A DNA stretch of 64,000 bases from JAEUPI01 sp963814435 (GCA_963814435.1 CAWFCV010000032.1:124001-188000), one strand, 5' to 3'. Positions 35,481 to 45,163 are shown, counted from the stretch's first letter. The notes: a model not told the origin generated them from the letters alone. A program made the numbers and translations.

Positions 35481-37078
35481 CTTCGCAGACGACCCAGCAG
35501 CCCGGCGGTGGAGGCATCCAGCCCTGCGACATCGCCGGACGACATGCGCGGCAGCAACTCATTGCACAGCGCCTTGCCGAGCTCGACGCCCCATTGGTCG
35601 AAGCTGTTGACGCCCCACAGCGCGCCGCTGGTCAAGACGCGGTGCTCGTACATCGCGAGCAATGCACCCAGGCTGCGCGGCGTCAGCGCATCGAGCACCA
35701 AGGTCGTGCTGGGGCGATTGCCCGGGAAGGTGCGGTGACGGGCCAGTTGGTCGGCGTCGAACGTGGCCGAGGCGGTGGGCACACGCTCGGCGCGCGCCTG
35801 CGCGGCGGTCTTTCCCACCATCAGGGCCTGGCTCTGCGCCAGGCAATTGGCCAGCGCCTTGCGGTGCAGGTCCCGATGCGGGTGGCTGGGTTCGCGCACG
35901 GCGATGAACTCCACCGGGACGACGTCCGTGCCCTGGTGCAGCATCTGGAAGTAGGCATGCTGCCCGTTGGTGCCGGGCTCGCCCCACACCACCGGGCTGG
36001 TGCCGAAAGGCACCGAGTCGCCCTGCCAGTCGACGCGCTTGCCGTTCGATTCCATCTCCAGCTGCTGCAAGTAGGCCGGCAGACGTTTGAGTCCCTGGTG
36101 GTAGGGTGCCACCGAGCGGCTGGTGAATCGATGGAAGTTGCGGTACCAGACGTCGAGCAGGCCCAGGCGCACTGGCAGGTTGCGCTCGAACGGCTCGGTC
36201 GCGAAGTGACGGTCCATCGCGTGCGCTCCGGCGAGCAGCGCGCGGAAGTTCGTTGCACCAATGGCGATCGCGATCGGCAGCCCGATCGCGCTCCACATCG
36301 AGTAGCGGCCACCGACCCAGTCCCAGAAACCGAAGGTGGTGGTGATGCCGAACTGCGCCGCCGCGGGCAGGTTGGTGGTGGTGCCGACGAAGTGCCGCGC
36401 AATGTCGCGGCCACCCTGATCCAGGAACCACTGGCGGGCGACGGCGGCGTTGGCCATCGTCTCCTGCGTCGTGAAGGTCTTGGAGGCGATGATGAACAGC
36501 GTCGACTTCGGCCGCAGGCGCTTGAGCACCGGCGTGATGTCGTGACCGTCGACGTTGGAGACGAAGTGGCACTCGATGTCCGGGTGCGTGAAGGACTCCA
36601 GCGCCGGCACCGCCATCTGCGGCCCCAGGTCGGAGCCGCCGATGCCGATGTTGACGATCGCGCGGATGCCGCTGCGCGCCGTATCGCGCACGCCTTCGGC
36701 GTAGGCGAGCATCGCATCGAGCACCGCGTGCACCTCTGTCGCATGCGGGGCGCCGCCCGCCGGTGCCCGCAACGCCGTGTGCAGCACCGCTCGGCCCTCG
36801 GTGCAATTGACCGGTTCGCCCGCGAGCATCGCGTCACGACGACCGGCGAGGTCGCATTCGTCGGCCAGTTCGATCAGCAGCTTGTGTGTGGCCAGATCCC
36901 ACAGGTTCTTCGACAGATCGGCAAACACTTCCGGCGCCTGGCAGCTGAAGGCGTCGAAGCGGCCGGCGTCGCGCGCGAACGCCTCGCGCAAGTCCAGCTC
37001 GCGTCCATGCGCCTCGAAATGGCCCTGCAGCGCACGCCAGGCCAGCGTGCGATCGCAGCGCGGCGCGGCGGGCTTCAT
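35477..37078 (-). CDS. pgi: Glucose-6-phosphate isomerase
   Basis: Interconverts glucose-6-phosphate and fructose-6-phosphate. 533 residues. GIGGSDLGPQM, FIIASKTFTTQETMANA, VGGRYSMWSAIGLPIAI, the signature GEPGTNGQHAYFQMLHQG with active-site His, and C-terminal NSFDQWGVELGK containing the catalytic lysine are all present and in one frame. Start ATG at 37078 overlaps the tal stop, so the pair is translationally coupled. Probably the last gene of the transporter-tal-pgi operon. Confidence 0.97.
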   Translation of the reverse strand: MKPAAPRCDRTLAWRALQGHFEAHGRELDLREAFARDAGRFDAFSCQAPEVFADLSKNLWDLATHKLLIELADECDLAGRRDAMLAGEPVNCTEGRAVLHTALRAPAGGAPHATEVHAVLDAMLAYAEGVRDTARSGIRAIVNIGIGGSDLGPQMAVPALESFTHPDIECHFVSNVDGHDITPVLKRLRPKSTLFIIASKTFTTQETMANAAVARQWFLDQGGRDIARHFVGTTTNLPAAAQFGITTTFGFWDWVGGRYSMWSAIGLPIAIAIGATNFRALLAGAHAMDRHFATEPFERNLPVRLGLLDVWYRNFHRFTSRSVAPYHQGLKRLPAYLQQLEMESNGKRVDWQGDSVPFGTSPVVWGEPGTNGQHAYFQMLHQGTDVVPVEFIAVREPSHPHRDLHRKALANCLAQSQALMVGKTAAQARAERVPTASATFDADQLARHRTFPGNRPSTTLVLDALTPRSLGALLAMYEHRVLTSGALWGVNSFDQWGVELGKALCNELLPRMSSGDVAGLDASTAGLLGRLRS

Positions 37079-38025
37079 GCGAGCTCCGCGATCATCTTGT
37101 CCAGCCGCGCCGAGTCGGCCGCGAAGGCGCGGATGCCCTCGGCCAGCTTGTCGCTGGCCATCGCATCGTCGTTGTGCGCGTAGCGGAATTGCGCCTCGTT
37201 CCAATGCACCTCGGGCAGTGGCATCGACCTCGCCGCGGCCGGATCGAGCCGCCGCGCCAGCGGCGCGTCGCTGCGCTGCAACTGCGCCATCAGCTCCGGG
37301 CTGATGGTCAGCAGGTCGCAGCCGGCCAACGCCGCAATCTGGCCGACGTTGCGAAAGCTCGCACCCATCACCTCGGTGCGGATGCCGTGGTGCTTGTAGT
37401 GGTTGTAGATGCGCTCGACCGAGCGCACGCCGGGATCGTTCGCGCCGGCGTTGGCGGTTTCGTCCCAGCCCGGGCCGGCCGTCTTCTTGTACCAGTCGTA
37501 GATGCGGCCGACGAACGGCGAGATCAGCGTCACGCCGGCGTCGGCGCAGGCCACCGCCTGCGCAAAAGAGAACAGCAGCGTCAGGTTGCAGTGGATGCCT
37601 TCGCGCTCGAGTTCGGCAGCCGCCTGGATGCCCTCCCACGTGGACGCGATCTTGATCAGCACACGATCGGCGGCGATGCCCTGCTGCCGATACAGCGCGG
37701 CCAGGCCCCGCGCCCGGGCCAGCGTGGCCGGCCGGTCGAAGGACAGCCGCGCGTCGACTTCGGTCGACACCCGGCCGGGCACGATGCGCAGCATCTCGCG
37801 CCCGAAACGCACCAGCACCGCATCGACCACGGCCTCGTGCGGCCGACCGCGATGCGCGGCCACCGTTTCGACCAGCACCGGGGCGTGTTGCGGCTGCAGC
37901 ACGGCCTTGAGGATCAACGACGGATTGGTCGTGGCATCACGCGGTGCAAACTGCGCCAGTTGATTGAAGTCGCCGGTGTCGGCCACCACGGTGGTGAATT
38001 GCTTGAGCTGCTCGAGCTGGTTCAT
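37075..38025 (-). CDS. tal: Transaldolase
   Basis: Transfers dihydroxyacetone units in the non-oxidative pentose phosphate pathway, with sedoheptulose-7-P and fructose-6-P as partners. 316 residues from MNQLEQLKQFTTVVADTGDF. Schiff-base lysine in VLIKIASTWEG near residue 133. DATTNPSLILKA and GRIYDWYKK are typical of the E. coli-like class. 86 bases separate it from the transporter ATPase gene, with no terminator evident; overlap with pgi downstream. Confidence 0.96.
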   Translation of the reverse strand: MNQLEQLKQFTTVVADTGDFNQLAQFAPRDATTNPSLILKAVLQPQHAPVLVETVAAHRGRPHEAVVDAVLVRFGREMLRIVPGRVSTEVDARLSFDRPATLARARGLAALYRQQGIAADRVLIKIASTWEGIQAAAELEREGIHCNLTLLFSFAQAVACADAGVTLISPFVGRIYDWYKKTAGPGWDETANAGANDPGVRSVERIYNHYKHHGIRTEVMGASFRNVGQIAALAGCDLLTISPELMAQLQRSDAPLARRLDPAAARSMPLPEVHWNEAQFRYAHNDDAMASDKLAEGIRAFAADSARLDKMIAELA

Positions 38026-38111
38026 GGTGCTGACCGCGACGGGCGCGGCGGGGTTCGCGCGCATCGGCAATTATCAGCGTCACCGGTGCGACCCTGGCGC
38101 GGACAGGCGAA

Positions 38112-39149
38112 TCAGGCCGCCACCACCGACAGGCCGTGCCCGGCCAGGCTCAGCGTCAGCGCGTCGCCGCCCTGCCAGGGGCACTCGACATCCGGCGAGA
38201 CGACGAACAGGCTGCCCAGCTCGGTGTCGATGGTCAGTTCGAGAAAACTGCCCAGGTAGGCGCACTTGGCCACCCGCCCGGCCAGCCCGGCCAGCCCTGC
38301 GTCGGTGATGCGCCACGCTTCCGGCCGCACCGCGACCTTCACCGGACCGGCCTTCACTGCATGTCGCGGCGTGAATCGCAACGGACCGAGCTGCACCTGC
38401 CCGTCGGCAAGCGCCTGCGCCGAGAACAGCATGGCCTCGCCCATGAAGCCGGCGACGAACTCGCTGTGCGGCAGTTCGTACAGCTGCTGCGGCGTGCCGG
38501 CCTGCGCAATCGAGCCGGCATCCATCACGACGATCTGGTCGCTCACCGCCAGCGCCTCGGCCTGGTCGTGCGTGACGTAGGCCACCGTCAGGCCCAGGCG
38601 CTGCTGCAGGCTACGGATCTCCTCGCGCATCGAGCGGCGCAGCCGCGCATCGAGGTTCGACAGCGGTTCGTCGAACAGCATCACCGACGGTTCCAGCACC
38701 AGCGCCCGCGCCACCGCCACGCGCTGCTGCTGTCCGCCCGACAGTTCACTCGGCAGCCGCTGGTCGTAGCCCGCCAGGCCGACGTTGTCCATCGCAATCT
38801 GCGCCCGACGCAGCGTCTCGTCCTTGCCGACGCCGATCACCGACAGGCCGTAACCGACGTTCTGGATCACGTTCATGTGCGGAAACAGCGCGTAGCTCTG
38901 GAACACCATGCTCACGTTGCGCTCGGCGGGGCCCAGCGTCGTCACATCCTGGCCGTCGATGAGGACCTGTCCGGAGGTGGGCGCATCGAGCCCGGCAATC
39001 ATGCGCAGCATGGTCGTCTTGCCGCAACCCGAGGGCCCGAGGATGGTGGTCAGCGTTCCTTTGGGCACGACCAGGTCGATGCCCTTGACAACCAGCGGCG
39101 ACCTGGCGTCACCGTAGCGTTTGGTGACCCGGCGGAATTCGATGCTCAT
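38112..39149 (-). CDS. afuC: ABC transporter ATPase, AfuC/FbpC type (probable hexose-phosphate importer)
   Basis: 345-residue ATPase of the iron/spermidine/phosphosugar group. Walker A TILGPSGCGKTTMLRMIAGL, Q-loop SMVFQSYALFPHM, signature LSGGQQQRVAVARAL, Walker B VMLFDEPLSNLD, H-loop AYVTHDQAEAL, and a C-terminal TOBE-like domain (VKVAVRPEAWRI...). Start ATG overlaps the permease stop. Usual annotation would be Fe3+ ATPase; I name it by the receptor, which lacks iron ligands. The ATPase itself does not tell the substrate. Confidence 0.85.
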   Translation of the reverse strand: MSIEFRRVTKRYGDARSPLVVKGIDLVVPKGTLTTILGPSGCGKTTMLRMIAGLDAPTSGQVLIDGQDVTTLGPAERNVSMVFQSYALFPHMNVIQNVGYGLSVIGVGKDETLRRAQIAMDNVGLAGYDQRLPSELSGGQQQRVAVARALVLEPSVMLFDEPLSNLDARLRRSMREEIRSLQQRLGLTVAYVTHDQAEALAVSDQIVVMDAGSIAQAGTPQQLYELPHSEFVAGFMGEAMLFSAQALADGQVQLGPLRFTPRHAVKAGPVKVAVRPEAWRITDAGLAGLAGRVAKCAYLGSFLELTIDTELGSLFVVSPDVECPWQGGDALTLSLAGHGLSVVAA

Positions 39150-41348
39150 GCGGTCTTTCTGCGGCCGAGCTTGCGCTCGCCGACGAGGAACTGGATCAGC
39201 GCGGTGGCCAGCGACATCAGCACGATCAGCACCGTGCAATACGCCAGCGCGACGCCGTAGTCGCCGTTGCCGACACGGCCGATGATGTAGGTGGTGGCCA
39301 GCTCGTTTTCGGCCGTCACCAGGAAGATCACCGCCGACACCGTGGTCATGCTGCGCACGAAGCTGTACACCAGCGCCGCCACCAGCGCGGGTTTGAGCAA
39401 CGGCAGAACAACCCGCCGCAAGGTGGTGGCCGTGCCCGCGCGCAGCATCGTGGAGGCCTCGTCGAGCGACTTGTCGAGCTGCTTGAAGCTGGCCGTGCCC
39501 GCGCGCACGCCGACCGGCAGATTGCGGAACACGAAGCACAACACGATGATCAGTGCGGTGCCGGTGAGCTCGAACGGCGGCACGTTGAATGCCAGGATGT
39601 AGCTGACCCCGAGCACGGTGCCCGGTATCGCGAACGCCAGCAGCGCCGCGAATTCGAACGCCCGCTGCCCGGCGAACTGCGTGCGCGCCAGCAGCCACGA
39701 GATCAACAGGCCGATCGACGCGCAGATGCGGCGCCGCGATGGCCGACAGCCTGAGCGTGGTGAACAGCGAGTTCCACGCCGTGCCGGCCCAGACCACCCC
39801 GTGCTCGCCCCACTGCAGGTCGAACGCGGTCTTGAAGTGCGCCAGCGTGGGCGTGTAGTCGCGGCCCCAGGTCTGCACGAAGCCGCCCATGAACGCGAAC
39901 AGGTACACCACCACCGTGAACAACAGCCATGGAACAGCGACGCCGTGGCACAGCCGCCGCACGCGATCGGGCAGCGGCATCGCGACGCCGGCGTCGCCCT
40001 TGCCCGAGACGGTGGTGTAGCTGGTCTTGCCGAGCACCCGCTGCTGGATGAAGAACACCGTCAGCGCGAAGACCGTGAGGATCAGCGCCAGCGATGCGGC
40101 GCGGCCCTGGTCGTACTGCGCGCCGACGATGGCGAAGAAGATGTCGGTGGACAGCACCGAGTACTGGCCGCCGACGATGATCGGGTTGCCGAAGTCGGCG
40201 ATGCTCTCGATGAAGCCCACCAGGAAGGCATTGGCCAGGCCGGGCTTCATCAACGGCAGCGTCACGGTGGTGAAGGTGCGCCAGCGCGAGGCGCGCAGGG
40301 TCTGCGCCGCCTCTTCCATCGACGGGCTGATGCCCTGCACCACGCCGCGCATGATCATGAAGGCGATCGGCGTGAACGCGAACATCTGCGCCAGCCACAC
40401 GCCGAACAGGCCGTAGAACCAGCGGGTGGGCGTGATGCCGAAGGCCCACTCGAGCGCCTGATTGACGAGCCCGGCACGGCCGAACAGCAGGATCAGGCCG
40501 AGCCCGACCACGAAGGGCGGCGTGATGATCGGCAGCAGCGCCAGCACGTTCAGCGGCCGCGCCAGCCGGCGCGAGCCGCGTTCGGCCATCAGCGCGATGA
40601 AGGTGCCCATGGCTGTGGTGCCCGCGGCGGTGAGCAGCGCGAGGAACAGGGTGTTCCAGGCCACGCCGCAGCGCACCCCGCCCGCCAGGCACGACAGGCC
40701 CCACACACGTTCGTGCGCGAGTCGCTCGATCAGCGCGCCAGGCGAGAACTGGCCGGCTTCGTCGAGCCACGCACCGATCAGCGACTTGCCGACCGGCAAC
40801 GCGACGAACAGCAGCAGCAGCGCGCCGCAGAACACCACCGCGGCCGCGACGAACAGGTCACCACGAAAATAGCCCAGCCGCGCAAGGCCCGCGCCGAGCA
40901 ACATCAACAGGGCCAGCAACGACAACGCGCCGCCCAGCCCGATGCCGATCTGGCCCGCCGGCAAGGCGCCGAACAGGCTGTCGAGCCATGGGTAGGACCA
41001 GCCCTGCGCACCGATGGCAAAACCGCTGGCGAGCAGCGCGAACAGCCCGATGCCCGCGGCCGCGCACAGCAGCCGGCCCTGCGCACGGCCGGCTGGCCAC
41101 GCCGCCGCGACGGCCAGCAGCCCGAACGACGCGCCGGCCGACCACAACCAGGGTTTGCCATGGCGCAGCGCCTGCACCAGCGCGCTGGCGGTCTCGGCGC
41201 CGCCGAAGCTGCCCGGCAGCGCTTGCCACAGCGACAGGTTCTGCGGAAAGTACCAGGGCAGCACGGCAAATGCCGCCGCGCCCAGCAGCCACCAGCCCCA
41301 GACCACCCGCCGCGTGCGCACCAGGCCCCGCTGGGCCATGCGGATCAT
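39146..41348 (-). CDS. afuB: Fused ABC permease, AfuB/FbpB type, one frame break
   Basis: About 733 residues with some twelve or more membrane segments in two homologous halves, the fused FbpB/AfuB form. The first half has the EAA-like loop ISPSMEEAAQTLRASRWRTF. The second half has SLDEASTMLRAGTATTLRRV. A one-base gain near 39727 breaks SAIAAPICASIGLLISWLLA, and the rest is intact. The N-terminal segments (WGWWLLGAAAFAVLPWYFP) precede the first core. Eight bases follow the receptor gene, and it overlaps the ATPase gene by ATGA. Confidence 0.85.
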
Positions 41349-41355
41349 CGCGCGC

Positions 41356-42378
41356 TCAGCGCGGCAGCGAGTTGACGTCCTTCTCCCACTTGCTGATCAG
41401 GCGGCGGCGCTCGGCGCTGGCCCCGTACTTCGCGTAGTCGTAGTCGATGAACTTGATCTTCTTGAAGTCGGGCACCCGCGGATCGATCGGCGTGGACTTG
41501 TTGCTCGGCAGCTGGAACTGCTTGGAGGCGGCGCCGAACTGCTGCGCCTGCGCGGTCAACGCCCACTCGTAGAACTTCTTCGCGTTCTCCAGGTTGCGCG
41601 CGCCCTTGATGATCGACATCGAGCCGATCTCGGCGCCGGTGCCTTCGGCGGGCGTGACGGTCTCGACCGGAAAGCCCTGCATCTTCTCGCCCGGGCCATC
41701 GTGCACGAAGCTGATCGACACCGTGGTCTCGCCGCGCGCCACGGCCTTGATCGGGCCGGTGCCCGAGCGCGTGTACTGGGAGATGTTCTTGTGCAGGGCC
41801 TTCATGTAGTCGAACGCCTTGTCCTCGCCCATCAGCTGCACCAGCGTGGCGACCATCGTGTAGGCCGTGCCGCTGGACGCGGGGTTGGCCACCTGGATCT
41901 CGCCCTTGTACTCGGGCCTCAGCAGGTCGGCCCAGCTCTTGGGTACCGGGAGCTTCTTCTTCGCGAGCAGCTCGGGGTTGTAGCCGAAGCCCAGCGGGCC
42001 GGAGTAGATGCCCACGGTCTTGAATCCGGACTGCGATGCTTGCTGCTGGGCCCAGCCGTGCAGCTGCGACAGCACCGGCGACTTGTACTCCAGCGACAAA
42101 CCCTGCTCGGCCGCCTGCAGGTGCGGATCGCCGGTGCCGCCGAACCACAGGTCGGTCTTCGGATTGGCCCTCTCGGCAATCAGCTGCGCCAGCGCTTCGC
42201 CCGAGCCCTTGAGCGCCATGTTGACCTTGATGCCGGTGGTCTTCGCGAACACCGTCTGGATCATGTTGCACCACTCGGCCTGCACCGAGCAGATGACGTT
42301 CACCTGCCCGGCGTCCTGCGCCAGCGCGCTGCCGCCGACCCACAGCGCGGCACAGACAGACCATTGAATGATTCGCAT
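41356..42378 (-). CDS. afuA: Periplasmic binding protein of AfuA type (hexose-phosphate candidate; iron receptor by old naming)
   Basis: 340-residue cluster-D binding protein. Signal peptide MRIIQWSVCAALWVGGSALA; strong AAGGAGGAG ribosome site sets the ATG at 42378. Iron-binding FbpA proteins use a neighbouring tyrosine pair in the hinge region. Here the equivalent stretch reads SISFVHDGPGEK, with no such pair. It has His226-Asp227 and, 24 residues later, Glu250 (EGTGAEIGS). As I recall, the hexose-phosphate receptor AfuA of Actinobacillus uses His205, Asp206 and Glu229, the same spacing. The operon continues into tal and pgi and diverges from zwf-hexR, which supports phosphosugar binding. 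Exact ligand (G6P, F6P, S7P) is open; iron is not excluded by sequence alone. Confidence 0.75.
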   Translation of the reverse strand: MRIIQWSVCAALWVGGSALAQDAGQVNVICSVQAEWCNMIQTVFAKTTGIKVNMALKGSGEALAQLIAERANPKTDLWFGGTGDPHLQAAEQGLSLEYKSPVLSQLHGWAQQQASQSGFKTVGIYSGPLGFGYNPELLAKKKLPVPKSWADLLRPEYKGEIQVANPASSGTAYTMVATLVQLMGEDKAFDYMKALHKNISQYTRSGTGPIKAVARGETTVSISFVHDGPGEKMQGFPVETVTPAEGTGAEIGSMSIIKGARNLENAKKFYEWALTAQAQQFGAASKQFQLPSNKSTPIDPRVPDFKKIKFIDYDYAKYGASAERRRLISKWEKDVNSLPR

Positions 42379-42497
42379 GACGGACTCCTCCTTCATGGCG
42401 GCGATGGTAGCCATCGCGCCTGGGCCGCAGCGTCTCGGCCGCATCGGAAAAACCCGGTGCGCGTTGACGCGCCGCTGAAACTCGTGGATCATCTTGG

Positions 42498-42514
42498 GTG
42501 AAACTAAGTTACAC
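42498..42514. promoter_or_regulatory. Candidate HexR operator between afuA and zwf
   Basis: GTGAAACT-A-AGTTACAC, arms matching 7 of 8. Its core TGAAACTAAGTTACA agrees at 12 of 15 positions with the HexR consensus I recall (TGTARTTWAAYTACA). It lies 20 bases before the zwf start, 120 bases before the divergent afuA start, and hexR itself is the next gene after zwf. Binding would be expected to couple both operons to a KDPG-type sugar-acid signal. Confidence 0.65.
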
Positions 42515-42533
42515 GCCCATTGGTGATCACCCC

Positions 42534-43979
42534 ATGTCGTTCGATCTTGTCCTGTTCGGTGGCACCGGCGACCTGACCTGGCGCAAGCTGCTACCGGCGC
42601 TGTTCCAGGCGTTCCGGCACGGCAAGCTGCCGCGCGACGGCCGCATCCTCGCGGTGGCGCGCGACGCGCGCAGCGACGACGCCTATCGCGCCTTCATCCG
42701 GGAGCGCTTCGCCGAGGTGGAGAGCGCCAAGCGGCCCAACGAAGACGAGTTCGCGCGCTTCGCAGCGTTGCTGTTCTACCGGCGCATGGACCTGTCGCGC
42801 GGCGACGACTATGCCGGCCTGAAGACCTGGCTGGACGAGCGCAACGCCAACACCGTGGTGATGTACCTGGCGACCAGCCCGCATCTGTTTCCGGTGGTCT
42901 GCGCTCAGCTCGGCGCCGCGGGACTGAACGGCCCGCAGGTGCGCGTCGTGCTCGAAAAACCGCTCGGCCACGATCTGGCCAGCGCACAGGAGATCAACCG
43001 CATCGTCGCCGGCGCCTTCAGCGAACGACAGGCGTTTCGCATCGATCACTACCTGGGCAAACCGTCGGTGCAGAACCTGTCGGCGCTGCGTTTCGGCAAT
43101 GCGCTGTTCGAGCCGCTGTGGCGGCGCGAGAGCATTGCCAGCATCCAGATCACGCTGGCCGAGAGCCTGGGCGTGGGCACACGCGGCGACTTCTACGACC
43201 GCACCGGCGCGCTGCGCGACATGATCCAGAACCACGCGCTGCAGCTGCTGACGATGATCGCGATGGAACCGCCGTCGACCAACGACGCCGATGCGATCCG
43301 CGACGAGAAGCTCAAGGTGCTGAAGTCGCTGAAGCCATTCACTGCCGACATGGTCGCGCGCGACGTGGTGCGTGGCCAGTACAAGGCCGGCACGGTGGAT
43401 GGCACGCCGGTGCCGGGCTACCTCGACGAGGCCAAGGTGCCGCAGGACAGCACGACGGAGACCTTCGTGGCCTTGCGCGCGGAAGTGCAGAACTGGCGCT
43501 GGGCGGGCGTGCCGTTCTACCTGCGCACCGGCAAGCGCCTGGGTGCGCGGCTGGCGCAGATTGCGGTGAACTTCAGGCCGGTGCCGCACCCGATCTTCCC
43601 GGGTTCGGCACGCGCCAACAAGCTGGTGATCAAGCTGCAACCCGAGGACGGGCTGGAATTGCACCTGCTCGCGTCGAAAGGCAGCAGCCAGGGCGAATCA
43701 CTCGCTCCGGTGTTCCTCGATCTCGATTTCGACAAGGCGTTCGCCGCCGAACGCGTCGGCGCGTATGAGCGGCTGCTGATGGACGCGTTGGCCGGGCGGC
43801 TGAACCTGTTCGTCCGCAGCGACGAGCAGGAACAGGCGTGGCGCTGGGTCGAACCGATCCTGCACGCCTGGTCGAACGACGCCGCCGGCCCTCGGCCCTA
43901 CGCGGCCGGCACCTGGGGCCCTCCGGCATCGAGCGCGATGGTCGCGCGCGATGGCTGCGTCTGGGACGAGGAACAGTAG
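42534..43979 (+). CDS. zwf: Glucose-6-phosphate 1-dehydrogenase
   Basis: Oxidises G6P to 6-phosphogluconolactone with NAD(P). 481 residues from MSFDLVLFGGTGDLTWRKLLPA, where GGTGDL is the dinucleotide motif. The substrate/active-site signature RIDHYLGKPSVQNL is near residue 170. RTGKRLGAR and the C-terminal GTWGP are typical. The start at 42534 leaves the operator outside the gene; an upstream in-frame ATG at 42498 lies inside the operator and is unlikely. Followed after 14 bases by hexR. Confidence 0.96.
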   Translation: MSFDLVLFGGTGDLTWRKLLPALFQAFRHGKLPRDGRILAVARDARSDDAYRAFIRERFAEVESAKRPNEDEFARFAALLFYRRMDLSRGDDYAGLKTWLDERNANTVVMYLATSPHLFPVVCAQLGAAGLNGPQVRVVLEKPLGHDLASAQEINRIVAGAFSERQAFRIDHYLGKPSVQNLSALRFGNALFEPLWRRESIASIQITLAESLGVGTRGDFYDRTGALRDMIQNHALQLLTMIAMEPPSTNDADAIRDEKLKVLKSLKPFTADMVARDVVRGQYKAGTVDGTPVPGYLDEAKVPQDSTTETFVALRAEVQNWRWAGVPFYLRTGKRLGARLAQIAVNFRPVPHPIFPGSARANKLVIKLQPEDGLELHLLASKGSSQGESLAPVFLDLDFDKAFAAERVGAYERLLMDALAGRLNLFVRSDEQEQAWRWVEPILHAWSNDAAGPRPYAAGTWGPPASSAMVARDGCVWDEEQ

Positions 43980-43993
43980 GCCCAACCGACGAG

Positions 43994-44860
43994 ATGCTCG
44001 ACCGCATTCGCGCCGCGATACCCGCGTTGCCGCCGGCAGAGCAACGCGTCGCGCGCCAGTTGCTGGCCGATCCGCGCGGGTTCTCAGTTCAACCCGTCAC
44101 CGAACTGGCGCGGCTGGCGCAGGTGAGCAAACCGACCGTGGTGCGTTTCTGCCGCAGCGTCGGCTATGCGGGACTCGCCGACTTCAAGCTCAAGCTGGCC
44201 GGCAGCGTCAACGAGGGCGTGCCGTTCGTGCACTGCTCGGTCAATGACGGCGACACGCCGGCGGAGCTGGTCGTCAAGGTGGTGGACAACGCGGTGGCCG
44301 CCTTGTTGAAGTACCGCAACGCGGCCGGCGCACAGGCGTTCGCGCGTGCCATCGACGCCTTGACCGACGCCGCGCGCCAAGGCCGGCGCATCGAGTTCTA
44401 CGGGGTCGGCAACTCCGGCATCGTGGCGCAGGACGCGCAGCACAAGTTCTTTCGTCTCGGCGTCCATACCGCCGCCTGCAGCGACGGGCACGTGCAGATC
44501 ATGAGCGCGACCATGCTGCGCGCGGGCGACTGTGCGGTCGTGATCTCCAATTCGGGCCGCAGCCGCGACCTGCTCGACACGGCCGAGATCGCGCGCAAGA
44601 AGGGTGCGACGCTGATCGTGATCGGCGCCAGCGACTCACCGCTGACCAAGATGGCGCTGACGGCCAACCAGATCGCGTTGGCCGCAGACCACTCGGAGGA
44701 TTCGGATCGCTACAGCCCGATGGTGTCGCGGCTGCTGCACCTGGTGGCCATCGACATCCTGGCCACCGGTGTCGCGCTGCGACTGGGCAGCGCAGCGTTG
44801 CGCCCGATGCTTCAGGAGATCAAGCGCACGCTGCGCGCGAAACGCTACGTCGACGCCTGA
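43994..44860 (+). CDS. hexR: RpiR-family sugar-phosphate regulator, HexR
   Basis: 288 residues: N-terminal RpiR helix-turn-helix (ELARLAQVSKPTVVRFCRSV near 40-60) and a C-terminal SIS domain that binds phosphosugars (FYGVGNSGIVAQDAQHKF, VISNSGRSRDLLDTAEIARK). In known systems HexR represses zwf and related genes and is released by KDPG. Co-directional and 14 bases from zwf, with a matching operator upstream of zwf. The 3' end overlaps the convergent mlaB gene by 16 bases. Confidence 0.93.
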   Translation: MLDRIRAAIPALPPAEQRVARQLLADPRGFSVQPVTELARLAQVSKPTVVRFCRSVGYAGLADFKLKLAGSVNEGVPFVHCSVNDGDTPAELVVKVVDNAVAALLKYRNAAGAQAFARAIDALTDAARQGRRIEFYGVGNSGIVAQDAQHKFFRLGVHTAACSDGHVQIMSATMLRAGDCAVVISNSGRSRDLLDTAEIARKKGATLIVIGASDSPLTKMALTANQIALAADHSEDSDRYSPMVSRLLHLVAIDILATGVALRLGSAALRPMLQEIKRTLRAKRYVDA

Positions 44861-45141
44861 ACCGTTGGCGGCGCGGCAAAGGCCAGCAGCGAATCCACAC
44901 CGTACAGGCGCACCAGGTCGGTGAGCTTGGCCGGCGCGCCCTGGATCTCGAATCCCTTGTTCCAACTGCGCGCCATGCGGCGGCATTCGAGCAGCACGGC
45001 CACCGCCGCGCTGTCGAATGCGCGAAGTGCCGACGCGTCGACGATCAGCGTCGCCGCATCGTCGGACTTCAGGGTCTGCTCGAACATGCGCAAGGCCACC
45101 ATGGCCTCGCGCAGCGTCAACGTTCCAGGTAGCACGAGCAA
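44845..45141 (-). CDS. mlaB: STAS-domain protein MlaB
   Basis: 98-residue cytoplasmic STAS protein that binds the MlaF ATPase in the MlaFEDB inner-membrane complex. LPGTLTLREAMVALRMFEQTL, then LIVDASALRAFDSAAVAVLL with the STAS loop Asp-Ser. I take a TTG start at 45141 because GGAG lies nine bases before it; a GTG at 45135 is the alternative. Last gene of mlaFEDACB; its end overlaps hexR from the opposite strand. Confidence 0.85.
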   Translation of the reverse strand: MLVLPGTLTLREAMVALRMFEQTLKSDDAATLIVDASALRAFDSAAVAVLLECRRMARSWNKGFEIQGAPAKLTDLVRLYGVDSLLAFAAPPTVQAST

Positions 45142-45163
45142 GGCAGCGGACTCCGAAATGCGT

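Noticed and set aside
35477..37639. Apparent Tal-Pgi fusion of about 720 residues
   Set aside because: The upstream part is an out-of-frame reading of tal; pgi begins at the ATG overlapping the intact tal stop.
38112..41348. Apparent permease-ATPase fusion of 1078 residues
   Set aside because: Produced by the frame break near 39727; the permease and ATPase have a normal ATGA junction at 39146-39149.
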